Source: Planctomycetaceae bacterium | GTDB taxonomy: Bacteria; Planctomycetota; UBA1135; GCA-002686595 | Assembly: GCA_011525785.1 (NCBI GenBank) | Contig: WYBT01000004.1 | Location: forward strand, 159,892 to 223,891 | Length of the DNA stretch: 64,000 nt | Reading direction: 5' to 3' | Shown: positions 27,473-35,536 of the stretch, piece by piece | Position numbering within the stretch: the first letter of the stretch is position 1 | Layout of the letters: each line of letters begins with the position of its first letter | Made by a program: the position numbers and the translations under genes | Notes under the pieces: generated by a model | The model's input: the letters and a program-made list of their open reading frames with translations, nothing else | Database searches by the model: none | Told to the model about the DNA's origin: nothing

Positions 27473-28657
27473 CTATTCGCGCAGAGCTTGCAAGCGCACG
27501 GTGGCGTCGAACAGGCGCTCGCCGCGCCGTACGCGCAGGCGCACGGTGTCTCCGACGGCGCGTCCGTCGAGGACGTCGTACAGATCGCGCGGGGTGCGGA
27601 TCGGCTGGTCGTCGACCTCGACGATCTCGTCGATGCTGACCTCGCCGGCCCCGCTGACGCTCGCCGAGCGCAGTCCGGCGCGCTCGGCCGCACTGTCGGC
27701 CGTCACCTGAGCGATGCCGACGCCGCGCAAGCGCCAGCGCGACGCTTCAGCGTCGCTGAGCAGCTTCACGCCCAATCCGGGACGGACGACGCGCCCGGTG
27801 GTGAGGATCTCTTCCACGATGCGCCGCACCGTGTCGACCGGCACGGCGAAACCGATGCCGTTGTAGGCCCCCGACAGCGTGTAGATAGCGGTGTTCACGC
27901 CGATCAATCGGCCGCGCGAGTCCAGCAGCGGTCCGCCCGAGTTGCCCGGGTTGATCGCCGCGTCGGTCTGGATCACGTTCTTGATCTTGTGATCGGTCAG
28001 CGAGCGGATCTCGCGCCCCAAGCCGCTGATCAAGCCGCTCGAGAGCGTCTGGTCGAGCCCGAACGGATTGCCGATGGCGTACACGTGCTGGCCGACCTGC
28101 AGTCCCGCGCTGCGCCCGATCGCGATCGGCTCGAGCTTGCTGTCGGGCCGCTCGACCAACTCGAGCACCGCCAGGTCCTGGTGCGGCGCAGAGTTCACCA
28201 CCCGCGCGCGGTAGGACTGCGGATCGCCCGCGAAGCGCACGTACAGCGCATCGGAGGCGTGCACGACGTGGTAGTTGGTCACGACGTGCCCGTCGGTGTC
28301 CCACACGAACCCGCTGCCGGCGCCTTGAACGGCGTCCTCGTAGCTGCGCCGGTTCGCGACGCGTGCGACGTTGGTCACGTGAACCACACCGGGCGACGCG
28401 CGCCGGAAAACCTCGATCGTCTTGCGCTCCGCTTCGGTCAGATCGCTCTCGTCCGTCGCCGGCGGCGGGCTCGCCAGGACGCTGGCCTCGGGCGCGAGGG
28501 GCGCGTTCGAGGCCGGATCGATGCGCCCGTCGACGCTGGCGCCCGCCACGCGCCACGAGACCAGCGCGAACACCGCGCAAGCGGCGGCCAAGCCGAGGAA
28601 CGTGCTGCGGGAAGAGACGGGCTCGCGGCGGTTCGGAGTGATGTCGATCGTGCGCAT
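27473..28657 (-). CDS. HtrA/DegP-type trypsin-like serine protease with PDZ domain
   Basis: 394 aa. An N-terminal signal anchor (FLGLAAACAVFALVSWRVAG) is followed by a trypsin-like domain with the complete catalytic triad: His130 in VVTNYHVVH, Asp161 in HQDLAVLEL and Ser240 in NPGNSGGPLLD. YAIGNPFGLDQTLSSGLISG and GIGFAVPVDTVRRIVEEI are also HtrA hallmarks. One PDZ domain (about residues 295-390) follows, so the layout is that of DegS or single-PDZ HtrA. It acts in the periplasm as a quality-control protease for misfolded or damaged envelope proteins. It lies 26 bp downstream of a coiled-coil lipoprotein gene on the same strand, probably its operon partner. Confidence 0.92.
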   Translation of the reverse strand: MRTIDITPNRREPVSSRSTFLGLAAACAVFALVSWRVAGASVDGRIDPASNAPLAPEASVLASPPPATDESDLTEAERKTIEVFRRASPGVVHVTNVARVANRRSYEDAVQGAGSGFVWDTDGHVVTNYHVVHASDALYVRFAGDPQSYRARVVNSAPHQDLAVLELVERPDSKLEPIAIGRSAGLQVGQHVYAIGNPFGLDQTLSSGLISGLGREIRSLTDHKIKNVIQTDAAINPGNSGGPLLDSRGRLIGVNTAIYTLSGAYNGIGFAVPVDTVRRIVEEILTTGRVVRPGLGVKLLSDAEASRWRLRGVGIAQVTADSAAERAGLRSASVSGAGEVSIDEIVEVDDQPIRTPRDLYDVLDGRAVGDTVRLRVRRGERLFDATVRLQALRE

Positions 28658-28683
28658 GGGAGAGGTCGGGTACGCCTGGGACG

Positions 28684-29166
28684 TCACCGCGTTGGCGCGG
28701 GCGACGGTCCGCGCTCCTCGCCCAGAACGCGCTCGCATTCCAGTCGCAGCCGCTCGGCGTGCTCGAGCACTTGCGCGCGCGTCTTGGTCCACTGCTCGCC
28801 GCCCGAGTCTTCGAGCTGGTCGAGGCGCCGCTCGAGGTCGTCGCACAGGCGCTGGAGTTCGCGCAGCCCGTCGCGACGCGCGTCGGCGGCGAGCACCTTG
28901 GCGTCCTGGGCCGCGCCGTCCAGGCGCTCGCGCAGGGTCTGGTAGTCCCCCTTCAGGCGTTCGAACGCGGCGCGGCGCCCGGCGTCGGTCGTGAGGTCGA
29001 GTTGCGCGCTCTCCGCGGCCGCCGGAGCGCCGTCGACCGGCGTCTCGGCGCCCACTCGTCCGTCGCCAGCGTTTTCCGCGGCGTCGGCGCCCGCGCCCGT
29101 TTCGGTGCAAGCGGCGCACAGCGTCGCCGCAGCCATCCCAACCAGCAGTGCCTTGTTCCAGCGCAT
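28684..29166 (-). CDS. Coiled-coil lipoprotein of unknown function
   Basis: 160 aa from the ATG at 29166. The signal peptide MRWNKALLVGMAAATLCAAC ends in a lipobox-like Cys, so it is likely a lipoprotein. A low-complexity Ala/Gly/Asp linker is followed by about 90 residues of charged heptad-like helix (GRRAAFERLKGDYQTLRERL onward, rich in Leu, Arg, Glu and Asp) that should form a coiled coil. It is not recognised as a named family. It is directly upstream of the HtrA-like protease (26-bp gap, same strand), which suggests a role in envelope maintenance or as an adaptor. An alternative start 45 bp further upstream would spoil the signal peptide. Confidence 0.75.
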   Translation of the reverse strand: MRWNKALLVGMAAATLCAACTETGAGADAAENAGDGRVGAETPVDGAPAAAESAQLDLTTDAGRRAAFERLKGDYQTLRERLDGAAQDAKVLAADARRDGLRELQRLCDDLERRLDQLEDSGGEQWTKTRAQVLEHAERLRLECERVLGEERGPSPAPTR

Positions 29167-29276
29167 GGTGTTCGTCGTTTGCTTCTCTTGGTCCAGTCTG
29201 AGACCCGGCACGGGACAGCGCGGGAGCTCTGCGCTCGTTCCGCGGGCCCGGCCCAGTCGATAGGCTACTCACCGCC

Positions 29277-29591
29277 TTGGACATCCACCTCAACAGCGAG
29301 CCCGTCAAGTACGCCATCGTGGCGCTGACGTTTCCGTTCTGGGGGCCCTTCGCCAAGGCCCTGTGGCAGGAGTTCAACGACGCCCTGCGCGACGAAGGCG
29401 GGCTGTTCGGCGCGGCGCCGACGCCCGAGCAACTCAAAGCCATCGAGCGCCAGCGCGGTCGTTTTCGCTCCGGCATGGTGTGCGTCACCTGGGCCGAGCA
29501 CGAGCGCGGCGAGGGCCGCGAAGGAGCCGGTGGGCAGGGCAACCACGGCGCCGAGCCGCGCAACGAACGAAAGCGCTCGAACGCGCGTTGA
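29277..29591 (+). CDS. Small hypothetical protein (TTG start)
   Basis: 104 aa read from TTG at 29277 (LDIHLNSEPVKYAIVALTF). The N-terminal half has a hydrophobic stretch (KYAIVALTFPFWGPFAKAL) that may be amphipathic or a membrane anchor, then a helical segment with PTPEQLKAIERQRGRF. The last 25 residues are Gly/Glu/Arg/Asn-rich and probably disordered. It is not recognised. It is divergent from the coiled-coil lipoprotein and ends 39 bp before the convergent SBBP gene. The codon pattern (G/C-rich third positions) supports coding, but no second line of evidence exists. Confidence 0.5.
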   Translation: MDIHLNSEPVKYAIVALTFPFWGPFAKALWQEFNDALRDEGGLFGAAPTPEQLKAIERQRGRFRSGMVCVTWAEHERGEGREGAGGQGNHGAEPRNERKRSNAR

Positions 29592-29630
29592 TCCCGCGGG
29601 CAGCGCGCGCACAGCCGCGCCGCGCGCGCC

Positions 29631-32096
29631 TCATGGATAGACGAAGACCGAGAGCGCGTCGCTCAGTCCGCAACCCAGGGGATCGCCGTCGTCGACGTAC
29701 CAGACCTGGAAGTGCAGCGTCTGGCCAGCGGCCCACGCCGGGAGCGCGACCGCGCGCATCCCGTAGCCGAAGAAGTCGCTCTTGAAGCGCGGGTAGCGCG
29801 TGAAGGGCGGGCGCACGAGCAAGCGGCCTCCGCAGAACGGCAGGTCCGCCGCGCTCAGCGAGCTGAACACAGTGCACCACGCGTTCGGCGGCGCGAAGTC
29901 GACACCGACCGCGAAGTTCTGGTCCGCCACGCTCGGGAAGCCGCTCCACAGGATTCCGGCCACCGCGCCGCCTGAGTTGAGCTTGCCCAGGCCGTACTCG
30001 ATCGGATGGCGCAGCAGCTCGAGGCGCGCGACGAAGCCCTCCGCGAGCGCGGTGACGTTCCAACTCGGCTGCAGCGCCGTGGTGGTGGTCGGCAGGTCGG
30101 GTCCGTTGGTCACGCCGGCCAGGATCAACGCGCCCTGCGCGTCGACCAGGATCGCGCTCAACCGTTCGGGACTGCGTCCGCCGAAGAACGTGGCGTAGTC
30201 GTAGTCCGACAAGTCGGCCTTGAAGCGCGCGATGTAGGCGTCGAACTCATCGCCGCCCAGGCTGTTCGCGAAGAAGCGGTCGTAGGCGCCGGGTGTCGTC
30301 GGGAGTTCCGCGCTCAGCGTCTCGAGACCCACGACCAGCATCCCGTCGGACCGCAAAGCGAGCGCGCGAACCGCGTCTTCGGCGATGCCGCCCACGAAGG
30401 TCGAGTGCAGCAGCGCGTTGCCGGCTGGCGCGAGCAGCGCGAGGAAGCCCTCGCTCACGCCCTTGTAGTGGCGGTCGTGTGCGTCGGCGGTCGTCGGCCA
30501 GTGCTCGTCGTCGGTGCGGCCGCCGATCAAGGTCGCGCCGTCGGAGCGCACCAGCAAGGCGTGCAGCGTGTCGGTCCCCGCGCCGCCCAGGAAGGTCGAG
30601 AAGCTCAACTGCGAACCCTGCGCGTTCAAGCGCGCCACGAACGGCTCCTCGAAGCCGTCGAAGTTCGCATCGAGAGCGCCGGGCGTGGTCGGAAAGCCCG
30701 CGCCGTAGCTCATGCCGCTGAGCGTGACCTCGCCGCCCGGTCCGAGCACGACGTGCTCAGCCAACTCCTCCGCGGGACCGCCGAGGAAGGTGCTCCAGTT
30801 CAAGCTCGCGCCGCTCGGCGCCAGCTCGAGCGCGAACGCGTCGCCGGCGAACGAACCTCCGTTGTAGGTCGGGTCATAGGCGCCCGGCGTCGTCGGAAAG
30901 CCGCCACCGCGCGCGGCGCCGACCACGACCGCTGAGCCGTTGGCGCGCAGCGCCATGCCTCCGGCGAGTTCCACCGAACTCCCGCCGATCAAGGTCGACC
31001 ACTCCAGCGCGCCGAGGTCGGGCGTGAAGCGCGCTACGAAGACGTCGGACGCGCCGCCGAGCGTGCGGTCGAAGGCCCCCGGCGTGGTGGGGAAATCGGC
31101 CGAGTGCGTCTCGCCCGCGACGACGATCGCACCTCCTGCTGCGACACCGACTCCGACGATGCGCTCGTCGGCGACGCCGCCGATCAGCGTCGAATGCAGC
31201 AGGGTCCTGCCGTCGGCGGCGAGCACGCTCACGAAACCGTCGGTGGCGCCGCTGCCAAAGGTCTGGAATGCGCCCGTGGTCGTCGGATAGTCGATCGAGT
31301 CGGTAGTCCCGGCGAGCACGACGGCGCCGCTGGGCAAGAGCTCAGCTGCCTCGATCCACTGCTGCGACTGTCCGCCCAGGTACGTGCCCCAGTGCAGCGC
31401 CGGGTCGATCCACAGCGCCGCGTCCGCAGGCCGCTGCGGGGTCTCGAGCGCAAAGCCGTCGTCGCCGACCAGGCGGTAGCGACACTCGGTCCACTCCACG
31501 CCCAGCGCGCCGCTCATCAGCGCGAACGGTCGCGGCAAGCTCAAATCCCCTAGCGGCGTGTGCACGAGCAGCGCCCCGGACTCGTCGAGGCTGAGTCCGC
31601 ACTGGCCCGTGAAGCGCAACACGAGCGAGCTGGGGTCGACGCCGGGCGCGACCTCGAGGTCGAACTCCGGGCCGCTCGCAGCGAGGCGCGCGACCAACGC
31701 GATCCCCGGCGCCAGCTCTTCGAAGGCGACCTGCTGGTGCAGGAGCCATGCGCCGCTCCAGCGCTCGGGCTCGGCGCCGCAAAAGCGCGAGAAGGTGCTC
31801 TCGAGCGGAGCGCGCGGCGCGACGCGCAACGCTTGCGCCGGCCACTCGAGGCGAACTGTCCAGGCCTGCCCGCTGTGCTGTGCGGCCCTCGGCTCCACGA
31901 GCGCGAGCGTCCAGCCGTCGTTCTCGAGCCAAGTGTGCATCGCGCCAGCGCGGGCGTGGAACAGCACCGACTGGGGCCACTGTCCTAAGTTGGGCTGGAA
32001 GCCCTGGGCCGTCGCGTCGCGCGGCGTAGCGAGCGCCGCCGTCAGAACCAACGTCAAGCCGAGCACTCGAACCATCGTCGCTCCCAGGCGCGGCAT
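29631..32096 (-). CDS. Secreted SBBP beta-propeller repeat protein with planctomycete C-terminal module
   Basis: 821 aa. A signal peptide (MVRVLGLTLVLTAALATPRDATA, starting either at the ATG 32096 or at 32075) precedes an N-terminal domain of about 220 residues with beta strands. At least seven repeats of about 50 residues follow, of the SBBP type, recognisable by phrases such as HSTLIGGVADERIVGVGVA, FPTTPGAFDRTLGGASDVFVARF, STFLGGPAEELAEHVVLG and FPTTPGALDANFDG. The final 120 residues (YGLGKLNSGGAVAGILWSGF to DALSVFVYP) are the C-terminal module shared with three other secreted proteins in this window. It is likely exported across both membranes as a surface or extracellular propeller. No active-site residues are evident. 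It is convergent with the small TTG-start gene. Confidence 0.85.
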   Translation of the reverse strand: MPRLGATMVRVLGLTLVLTAALATPRDATAQGFQPNLGQWPQSVLFHARAGAMHTWLENDGWTLALVEPRAAQHSGQAWTVRLEWPAQALRVAPRAPLESTFSRFCGAEPERWSGAWLLHQQVAFEELAPGIALVARLAASGPEFDLEVAPGVDPSSLVLRFTGQCGLSLDESGALLVHTPLGDLSLPRPFALMSGALGVEWTECRYRLVGDDGFALETPQRPADAALWIDPALHWGTYLGGQSQQWIEAAELLPSGAVVLAGTTDSIDYPTTTGAFQTFGSGATDGFVSVLAADGRTLLHSTLIGGVADERIVGVGVAAGGAIVVAGETHSADFPTTPGAFDRTLGGASDVFVARFTPDLGALEWSTLIGGSSVELAGGMALRANGSAVVVGAARGGGFPTTPGAYDPTYNGGSFAGDAFALELAPSGASLNWSTFLGGPAEELAEHVVLGPGGEVTLSGMSYGAGFPTTPGALDANFDGFEEPFVARLNAQGSQLSFSTFLGGAGTDTLHALLVRSDGATLIGGRTDDEHWPTTADAHDRHYKGVSEGFLALLAPAGNALLHSTFVGGIAEDAVRALALRSDGMLVVGLETLSAELPTTPGAYDRFFANSLGGDEFDAYIARFKADLSDYDYATFFGGRSPERLSAILVDAQGALILAGVTNGPDLPTTTTALQPSWNVTALAEGFVARLELLRHPIEYGLGKLNSGGAVAGILWSGFPSVADQNFAVGVDFAPPNAWCTVFSSLSAADLPFCGGRLLVRPPFTRYPRFKSDFFGYGMRAVALPAWAAGQTLHFQVWYVDDGDPLGCGLSDALSVFVYP

Positions 32097-32208
32097 GCAC
32101 GAGCGCAGCGGCCGCGTGCAGCGATTGTAGTGGACCGCAGGAGGCCGCGCCCTGCGCATGGCGAGCGCCGCTTCCAAGCGCCATGATGGCCCGCGTCCTG
32201 CGGACACC

Positions 32209-33519
32209 ATGCCGAGCCGCCGCGCCCTGTTCTCCCTGCTCGGACTCCCCTTGGCGGCGACCGTCGCGGCCGGCTGTTCGAGTCCACGTCGCGCTCGCGC
32301 GCTGGAGGCCTTCGGCGATGCGCACGAGTCCACTCCTGAGGCGCTCGCCGCCGACGAATCGCGCTGGGAGCAAGTCCAGGCCGCCTTCGACGTCGATCGC
32401 TCGGTGGTGAACCTCAACAATGGCGGTTGCAGTCCGACCTCCAGCGCAGCTCTCGACGCGCAGCGCCGACGGCTCGAGTTCGCCAACGCGCTGCCGATGG
32501 TGAACCTCTGGCGCATCCAGCACGGCGAGCGCGAAGCGGTGCGCCGCGCGCTGGCGGAGAGCTTGGGCTGCGATCCCGAGGAGCTGGCGCTCACGCGCAA
32601 CGCGTCCGAGAGCCTCGAAACGTGCCTGCTGGGCCTGGACCTCGCGCGCGGCGACGAGGTGCTGACCACCGACCAGGACTACCCGCGGATGGTGACCACG
32701 CTCGAGCAGCGCGTGCGCCGCGATGGAATCGTGCTGCGCCGGGTCGAGCTGCCGACGCCCTGCGAAGACAACGAGGCGCTGGTGGCGCTGTTCGAGAGCC
32801 AGCTGAGCGCTCGCACCCGCCTGATCCTGATCTGTCACGTGGTGAACGTCACGGGCCAGATCCTGCCGGTGCGGGAGCTGGTGGCCATGGCGCGGCGGCG
32901 CGGCGTTGCGGTCGTCGTCGACGGCGCGCACGCCTTCGGCCAACTCGAGTTCACGCGCGACGAGCTCGACTGCGACTTCTACGGCGCGAGCTTGCACAAG
33001 TGGCTGTGCGCGCCGCACGGCACGGGCCTGCTCTACGTGCGCCGCGAGCGCATCCCCGAAGTCTGGCCGCTGATGGCGGCGAGGCACGAGCAGCGCGCCG
33101 ACATCCGCAAGTTCGAAGAGCTCGGCACGCAGCCCTACGCCGCACAACTGGCCATCCTCGAAGCGCTGGTGTTCCACCACGCCATCGGCGCGGCCAACAA
33201 GCTCGCGCGGCTGCGCTACCTGCGCCAGCGCTGGGTCGATCGGCTGCGCGCGAGTGCAGGCGAGCGCTTGCAGCTGCGCACCAGCCTCTCGCCCCGCTTC
33301 AGCGCCGGCTTCGCCACCTTCCACATCGATGGCCTCGACGATCAGGCGCTGCTCGAGAGCCTGTGGCGCCGCGAGCGCGTGCTCACCACCTCGTTCGCCG
33401 CGCCCTTCCCCGAGCGCGCGCGCGGACTGCGCATCACGCCCAACATCTACACCACGCTGAACGAGATCGAGCGCTTCTGCGAGGGCGTCGAGCGTGCGCT
33501 GCGCGAGGGAGTGCGCTGA
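32209..33519 (+). CDS. Tat-exported PLP-dependent class V aminotransferase fold enzyme (PvdN/CefD-like)
   Basis: 436 aa. Fold-type I, class V: the PLP Lys is K264 in YGASLHKWLCAPHGTG, the pyridine-N-binding Asp is D238 in VVVDGAHAFG, and ALTRNASESLETCL binds the phosphate. The closest recognisable relatives are isopenicillin-N-epimerase/CefD-like enzymes. The N-terminus is unusual: MPSRRALFSLLGLPLAATVAAGC carries a twin-arginine motif (SRRALF) and a lipobox Cys23, so the folded holoenzyme should be exported by Tat and may be lipid anchored. Periplasmic PvdN of Pseudomonas, which modifies pyoverdine, is a known precedent. The start is the ATG at 32209; one at 32158 would bury the Tat motif deeper. 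Its stop overlaps the start of the RidA gene (TGATG). Substrate unknown. Confidence 0.82.
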   Translation: MPSRRALFSLLGLPLAATVAAGCSSPRRARALEAFGDAHESTPEALAADESRWEQVQAAFDVDRSVVNLNNGGCSPTSSAALDAQRRRLEFANALPMVNLWRIQHGEREAVRRALAESLGCDPEELALTRNASESLETCLLGLDLARGDEVLTTDQDYPRMVTTLEQRVRRDGIVLRRVELPTPCEDNEALVALFESQLSARTRLILICHVVNVTGQILPVRELVAMARRRGVAVVVDGAHAFGQLEFTRDELDCDFYGASLHKWLCAPHGTGLLYVRRERIPEVWPLMAARHEQRADIRKFEELGTQPYAAQLAILEALVFHHAIGAANKLARLRYLRQRWVDRLRASAGERLQLRTSLSPRFSAGFATFHIDGLDDQALLESLWRRERVLTTSFAAPFPERARGLRITPNIYTTLNEIERFCEGVERALREGVR

Positions 33520-33989
33520 TGGCGCGCGTTCGCTGGTCGGCGCTGGCCGCGCTTTTGGTCTTCGCCAGTGCGCTTGCCTGTGGCGCTCCGCACGCGCGCT
33601 CGACGCGCCGCGTCGTGCGCAGCGAGCGAGCGCCGGCGCCGATCGGGCCGTACTCGCAGGCCATCGAAGCGAACGGCGTGCTGTACCTCGCCGGTCAGAT
33701 CGGGAGTGCGCCGCAGACGGGCGAGCTGGTGGGACCGGGAGTCGCCGAGCAGACCCGGCAGGCGCTGGCGAATCTGTGCGCGGTGCTCGAGGCCGCCGGA
33801 TCGACGCCGCGCGACGTCGTTCAAGCCACCGTCTACCTCACCGACCTGTCGGACTTCGCGGCGATGAACCGCGAGTTCGAAGCCGTGCTCGGCGAGGCGC
33901 GTCCGGCGCGCGCGACGGTCGGCGTCGCGGCGCTGCCGCGCGGCGCCAAGGTCGAGATCGCGTTGATCGCTGTGCGAGAACGCCGTTGA
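33519..33989 (+). CDS. RidA/YjgF-family protein with export signal
   Basis: 156 aa. After a signal peptide with a lipobox-like Cys21 (MARVRWSALAALLVFASALAC), the RidA fold is complete: APAPIGPYSQAIEANGVLYLAGQIG, PGVAEQTRQALANLCAVLEAAG, VVQATVYLTDLSDFAAMN and RPARATVGVAALPRGAKVEI. Arg131 aligns with the catalytic Arg of E. coli RidA. RidA hydrolyses reactive enamine/imine intermediates released by PLP enzymes, normally in the cytosol. An exported form directly after, and translationally coupled with (TGATG), an exported PLP enzyme suggests it removes that enzyme's reactive product outside the cytoplasm. It overlaps the following glycosyltransferase start by 4 bp. If the Cys is not lipidated, an ordinary signal peptidase cleavage is possible. 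Confidence 0.85.
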   Translation: MARVRWSALAALLVFASALACGAPHARSTRRVVRSERAPAPIGPYSQAIEANGVLYLAGQIGSAPQTGELVGPGVAEQTRQALANLCAVLEAAGSTPRDVVQATVYLTDLSDFAAMNREFEAVLGEARPARATVGVAALPRGAKVEIALIAVRERR

Positions 33990-35062
33990 TCGTCGGCGTC
34001 GATTACTGGCCCGCGACGACCCACGCGCCGGGCGTTGGGCGCTACGTGCGTGAACTGGTGCGCGCACTGGCGGCGAGCGACGAGCAGCTCGAGCTCAAGC
34101 TGCTGGAATGGGGTCCGGGCGCACGCAGCGTCCGTGAACCTGCGCTGGGCCTCTCCCAGCGCGAAGTGCGGCGCCTGTGCGCCAAGGCGCCGCGGCGCCT
34201 GCTGCGCTGGTCCGCTCGCGTCGGACTGGGCGCGGATCGACTGCTCGGCGGCTGTGAGCTGTTCCACGGCGTGTTCCCCGACTTCCCGCCGCTCTCCCGC
34301 GCGCTCCGCACCTGCGCCGTGAGCGAACTGCCCGCTCCGAGCGAGTACGAGGCCTTCGGCGCCGCACTGCGCCGCTGCGCCGCGGTGCTCACCTTCAGTC
34401 GACACGCCGCCGAGCTGCTCACGGAGCGTTTCGATCTCGCGCCGGGCGCCGTGCACGCGCTGCCCGTGGGCTGCGAGCACTGGCGTCGGACGTTGGTGCA
34501 CGAGCCGGCCCTGGCCGAGCCGCCGCGCGTGCTGGTGCTCGGCCGACTCGACTCGGCGCGCAACCCGCTGGCGGTGTTGCGCGCGTGCGAGCAGCTCTTC
34601 GCCGCAGGTCGCGAGCTCAAGCTCGTGTTCGCCGGCCGCCCTGGCGACGCCTACGACGCGCTGCGCGCCTACGTGACCCGCAGCGCGATCTCCGCGCGCG
34701 TGCAGTGGAGCTCCGCGCCGCGCGAGGACGAGTTGCCCGAGCTCGTCGCGCGCTCGAGCGTGCTCGTCCACCTGTGCGACGACGCCCTCACGCCCGTGAC
34801 GTTGCTCGAGGCCCTGGCCACCGGCTGTGACGTCGTGGCGACGCCAGCTCCGGCCTTCGTCGAAGCCCTGGGCCCGCAGGCGCGCTGGCTCTCGGGGCCA
34901 GCCAGCGCGTGCGACCCGGCCGAGCTGGCCGCGTCGATCGACCGCGCGCTCGACGAACGCCACGACCCGCTCGCGAGGCGCTCGCGCCAGGCGCTGGCTG
35001 CGGCCTATTCTTGGCGCCGCAACGCCGACCTCACCCTGGCCGTGTGGCGCTCGTTGCTCTGA
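33986..35062 (+). CDS. GT4-family glycosyltransferase
   Basis: 358 aa. The start is TTG at 33986, overlapping the RidA stop (TTGA); no ATG or GTG lies near, and the N-terminal strand LIVGVDYWPATTHAPGVGRYVRELVRAL needs this start. The C-terminal half has the GT-B/GT4 nucleotide-sugar region: PPRVLVLGRLDSARNPLAVL, LVFAGRPGDAYDALR, ELPELVARSSVLVHLCDD and the donor-binding LTPVTLLEALATGCDVVA with its Glu. It is a cytosolic enzyme that probably extends a glycan on a lipid or protein. The operon with the exported PLP enzyme and RidA looks like overlapping genes of one transcript, but a functional link is not proven. Alternative: a glycosyltransferase of an unrelated glycan pathway. Confidence 0.83.
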   Translation: MIVGVDYWPATTHAPGVGRYVRELVRALAASDEQLELKLLEWGPGARSVREPALGLSQREVRRLCAKAPRRLLRWSARVGLGADRLLGGCELFHGVFPDFPPLSRALRTCAVSELPAPSEYEAFGAALRRCAAVLTFSRHAAELLTERFDLAPGAVHALPVGCEHWRRTLVHEPALAEPPRVLVLGRLDSARNPLAVLRACEQLFAAGRELKLVFAGRPGDAYDALRAYVTRSAISARVQWSSAPREDELPELVARSSVLVHLCDDALTPVTLLEALATGCDVVATPAPAFVEALGPQARWLSGPASACDPAELAASIDRALDERHDPLARRSRQALAAAYSWRRNADLTLAVWRSLL

Positions 35063-35083
35063 GCCGCCCGCGACGCATCCGCC

Positions 35084-35521
35084 ATGTCCACACCCGCCTT
35101 CCACCTGGCCTTCCCCGTGCTCGACATCGAGGCCACGCGCCGCTTCTACGTCGAGGTGCTCGGCTGCCGCGTCGGCCGCTTCGCCGAGCGCTGGATCGAC
35201 TTCGACTTCGCCGGCCACCAGCTCTCGGCGCACCGCATCGAGGTCGGCGAGGGCGAGGTCTCGACCAACCTCGTCGACGGCGACAACGTGCCGGTGCGGC
35301 ACTTCGGGCTGATCCTGGAGTGGGACGCTTGGCACGCGCTGCGCGATCGCTTGCGCGCCAGCGGCCAGACCTTCCTGATCGAGCCGCACGTGCGCTTCCG
35401 CGGCGAGGTGGGCGAGCAGTCGACGATGTTCCTGCTCGACCCCAGCGGCAACGCGCTCGAGTTCAAGTCGTTCCGCGACCCCTCGCGCGTGTTCGCGCGC
35501 GAGGAGTCGAACGCCCGGTGA
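35084..35521 (+). CDS. VOC-family (glyoxalase/bleomycin resistance-like) protein
   Basis: 145 aa, single-domain VOC fold of two beta-alpha-beta-beta-beta units. The N-terminus [27 protein letters not shown] has the first metal-ligand His and the second half ends with [18 protein letters not shown], whose Glu is the last ligand. [17 protein letters not shown] lies between. Such proteins are cytosolic metal-dependent isomerases, dioxygenases or binding proteins, and the specific reaction cannot be assigned. It follows the GT4 gene by 21 bp on the same strand and is the last gene of this run. It is convergent with the metzincin protease. Confidence 0.85.
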   Translation: MSTPAFHLAFPVLDIEATRRFYVEVLGCRVGRFAERWIDFDFAGHQLSAHRIEVGEGEVSTNLVDGDNVPVRHFGLILEWDAWHALRDRLRASGQTFLIEPHVRFRGEVGEQSTMFLLDPSGNALEFKSFRDPSRVFAREESNAR

Positions 35522-35522
35522 G

Positions 35523-35536
35523 CGCGCGGCCGCGCG
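35523..35536. repeat. GC palindrome between convergent stop codons
   Basis: CGCGCGGCCGCGCG is a perfect 14-bp palindrome lying exactly between the VOC stop (35519-35521) and the protease stop (35537-35539). It could form a very stable stem in both transcripts, although a palindrome without a loop is not a classical terminator. May also reflect local GC bias. Confidence 0.4.
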
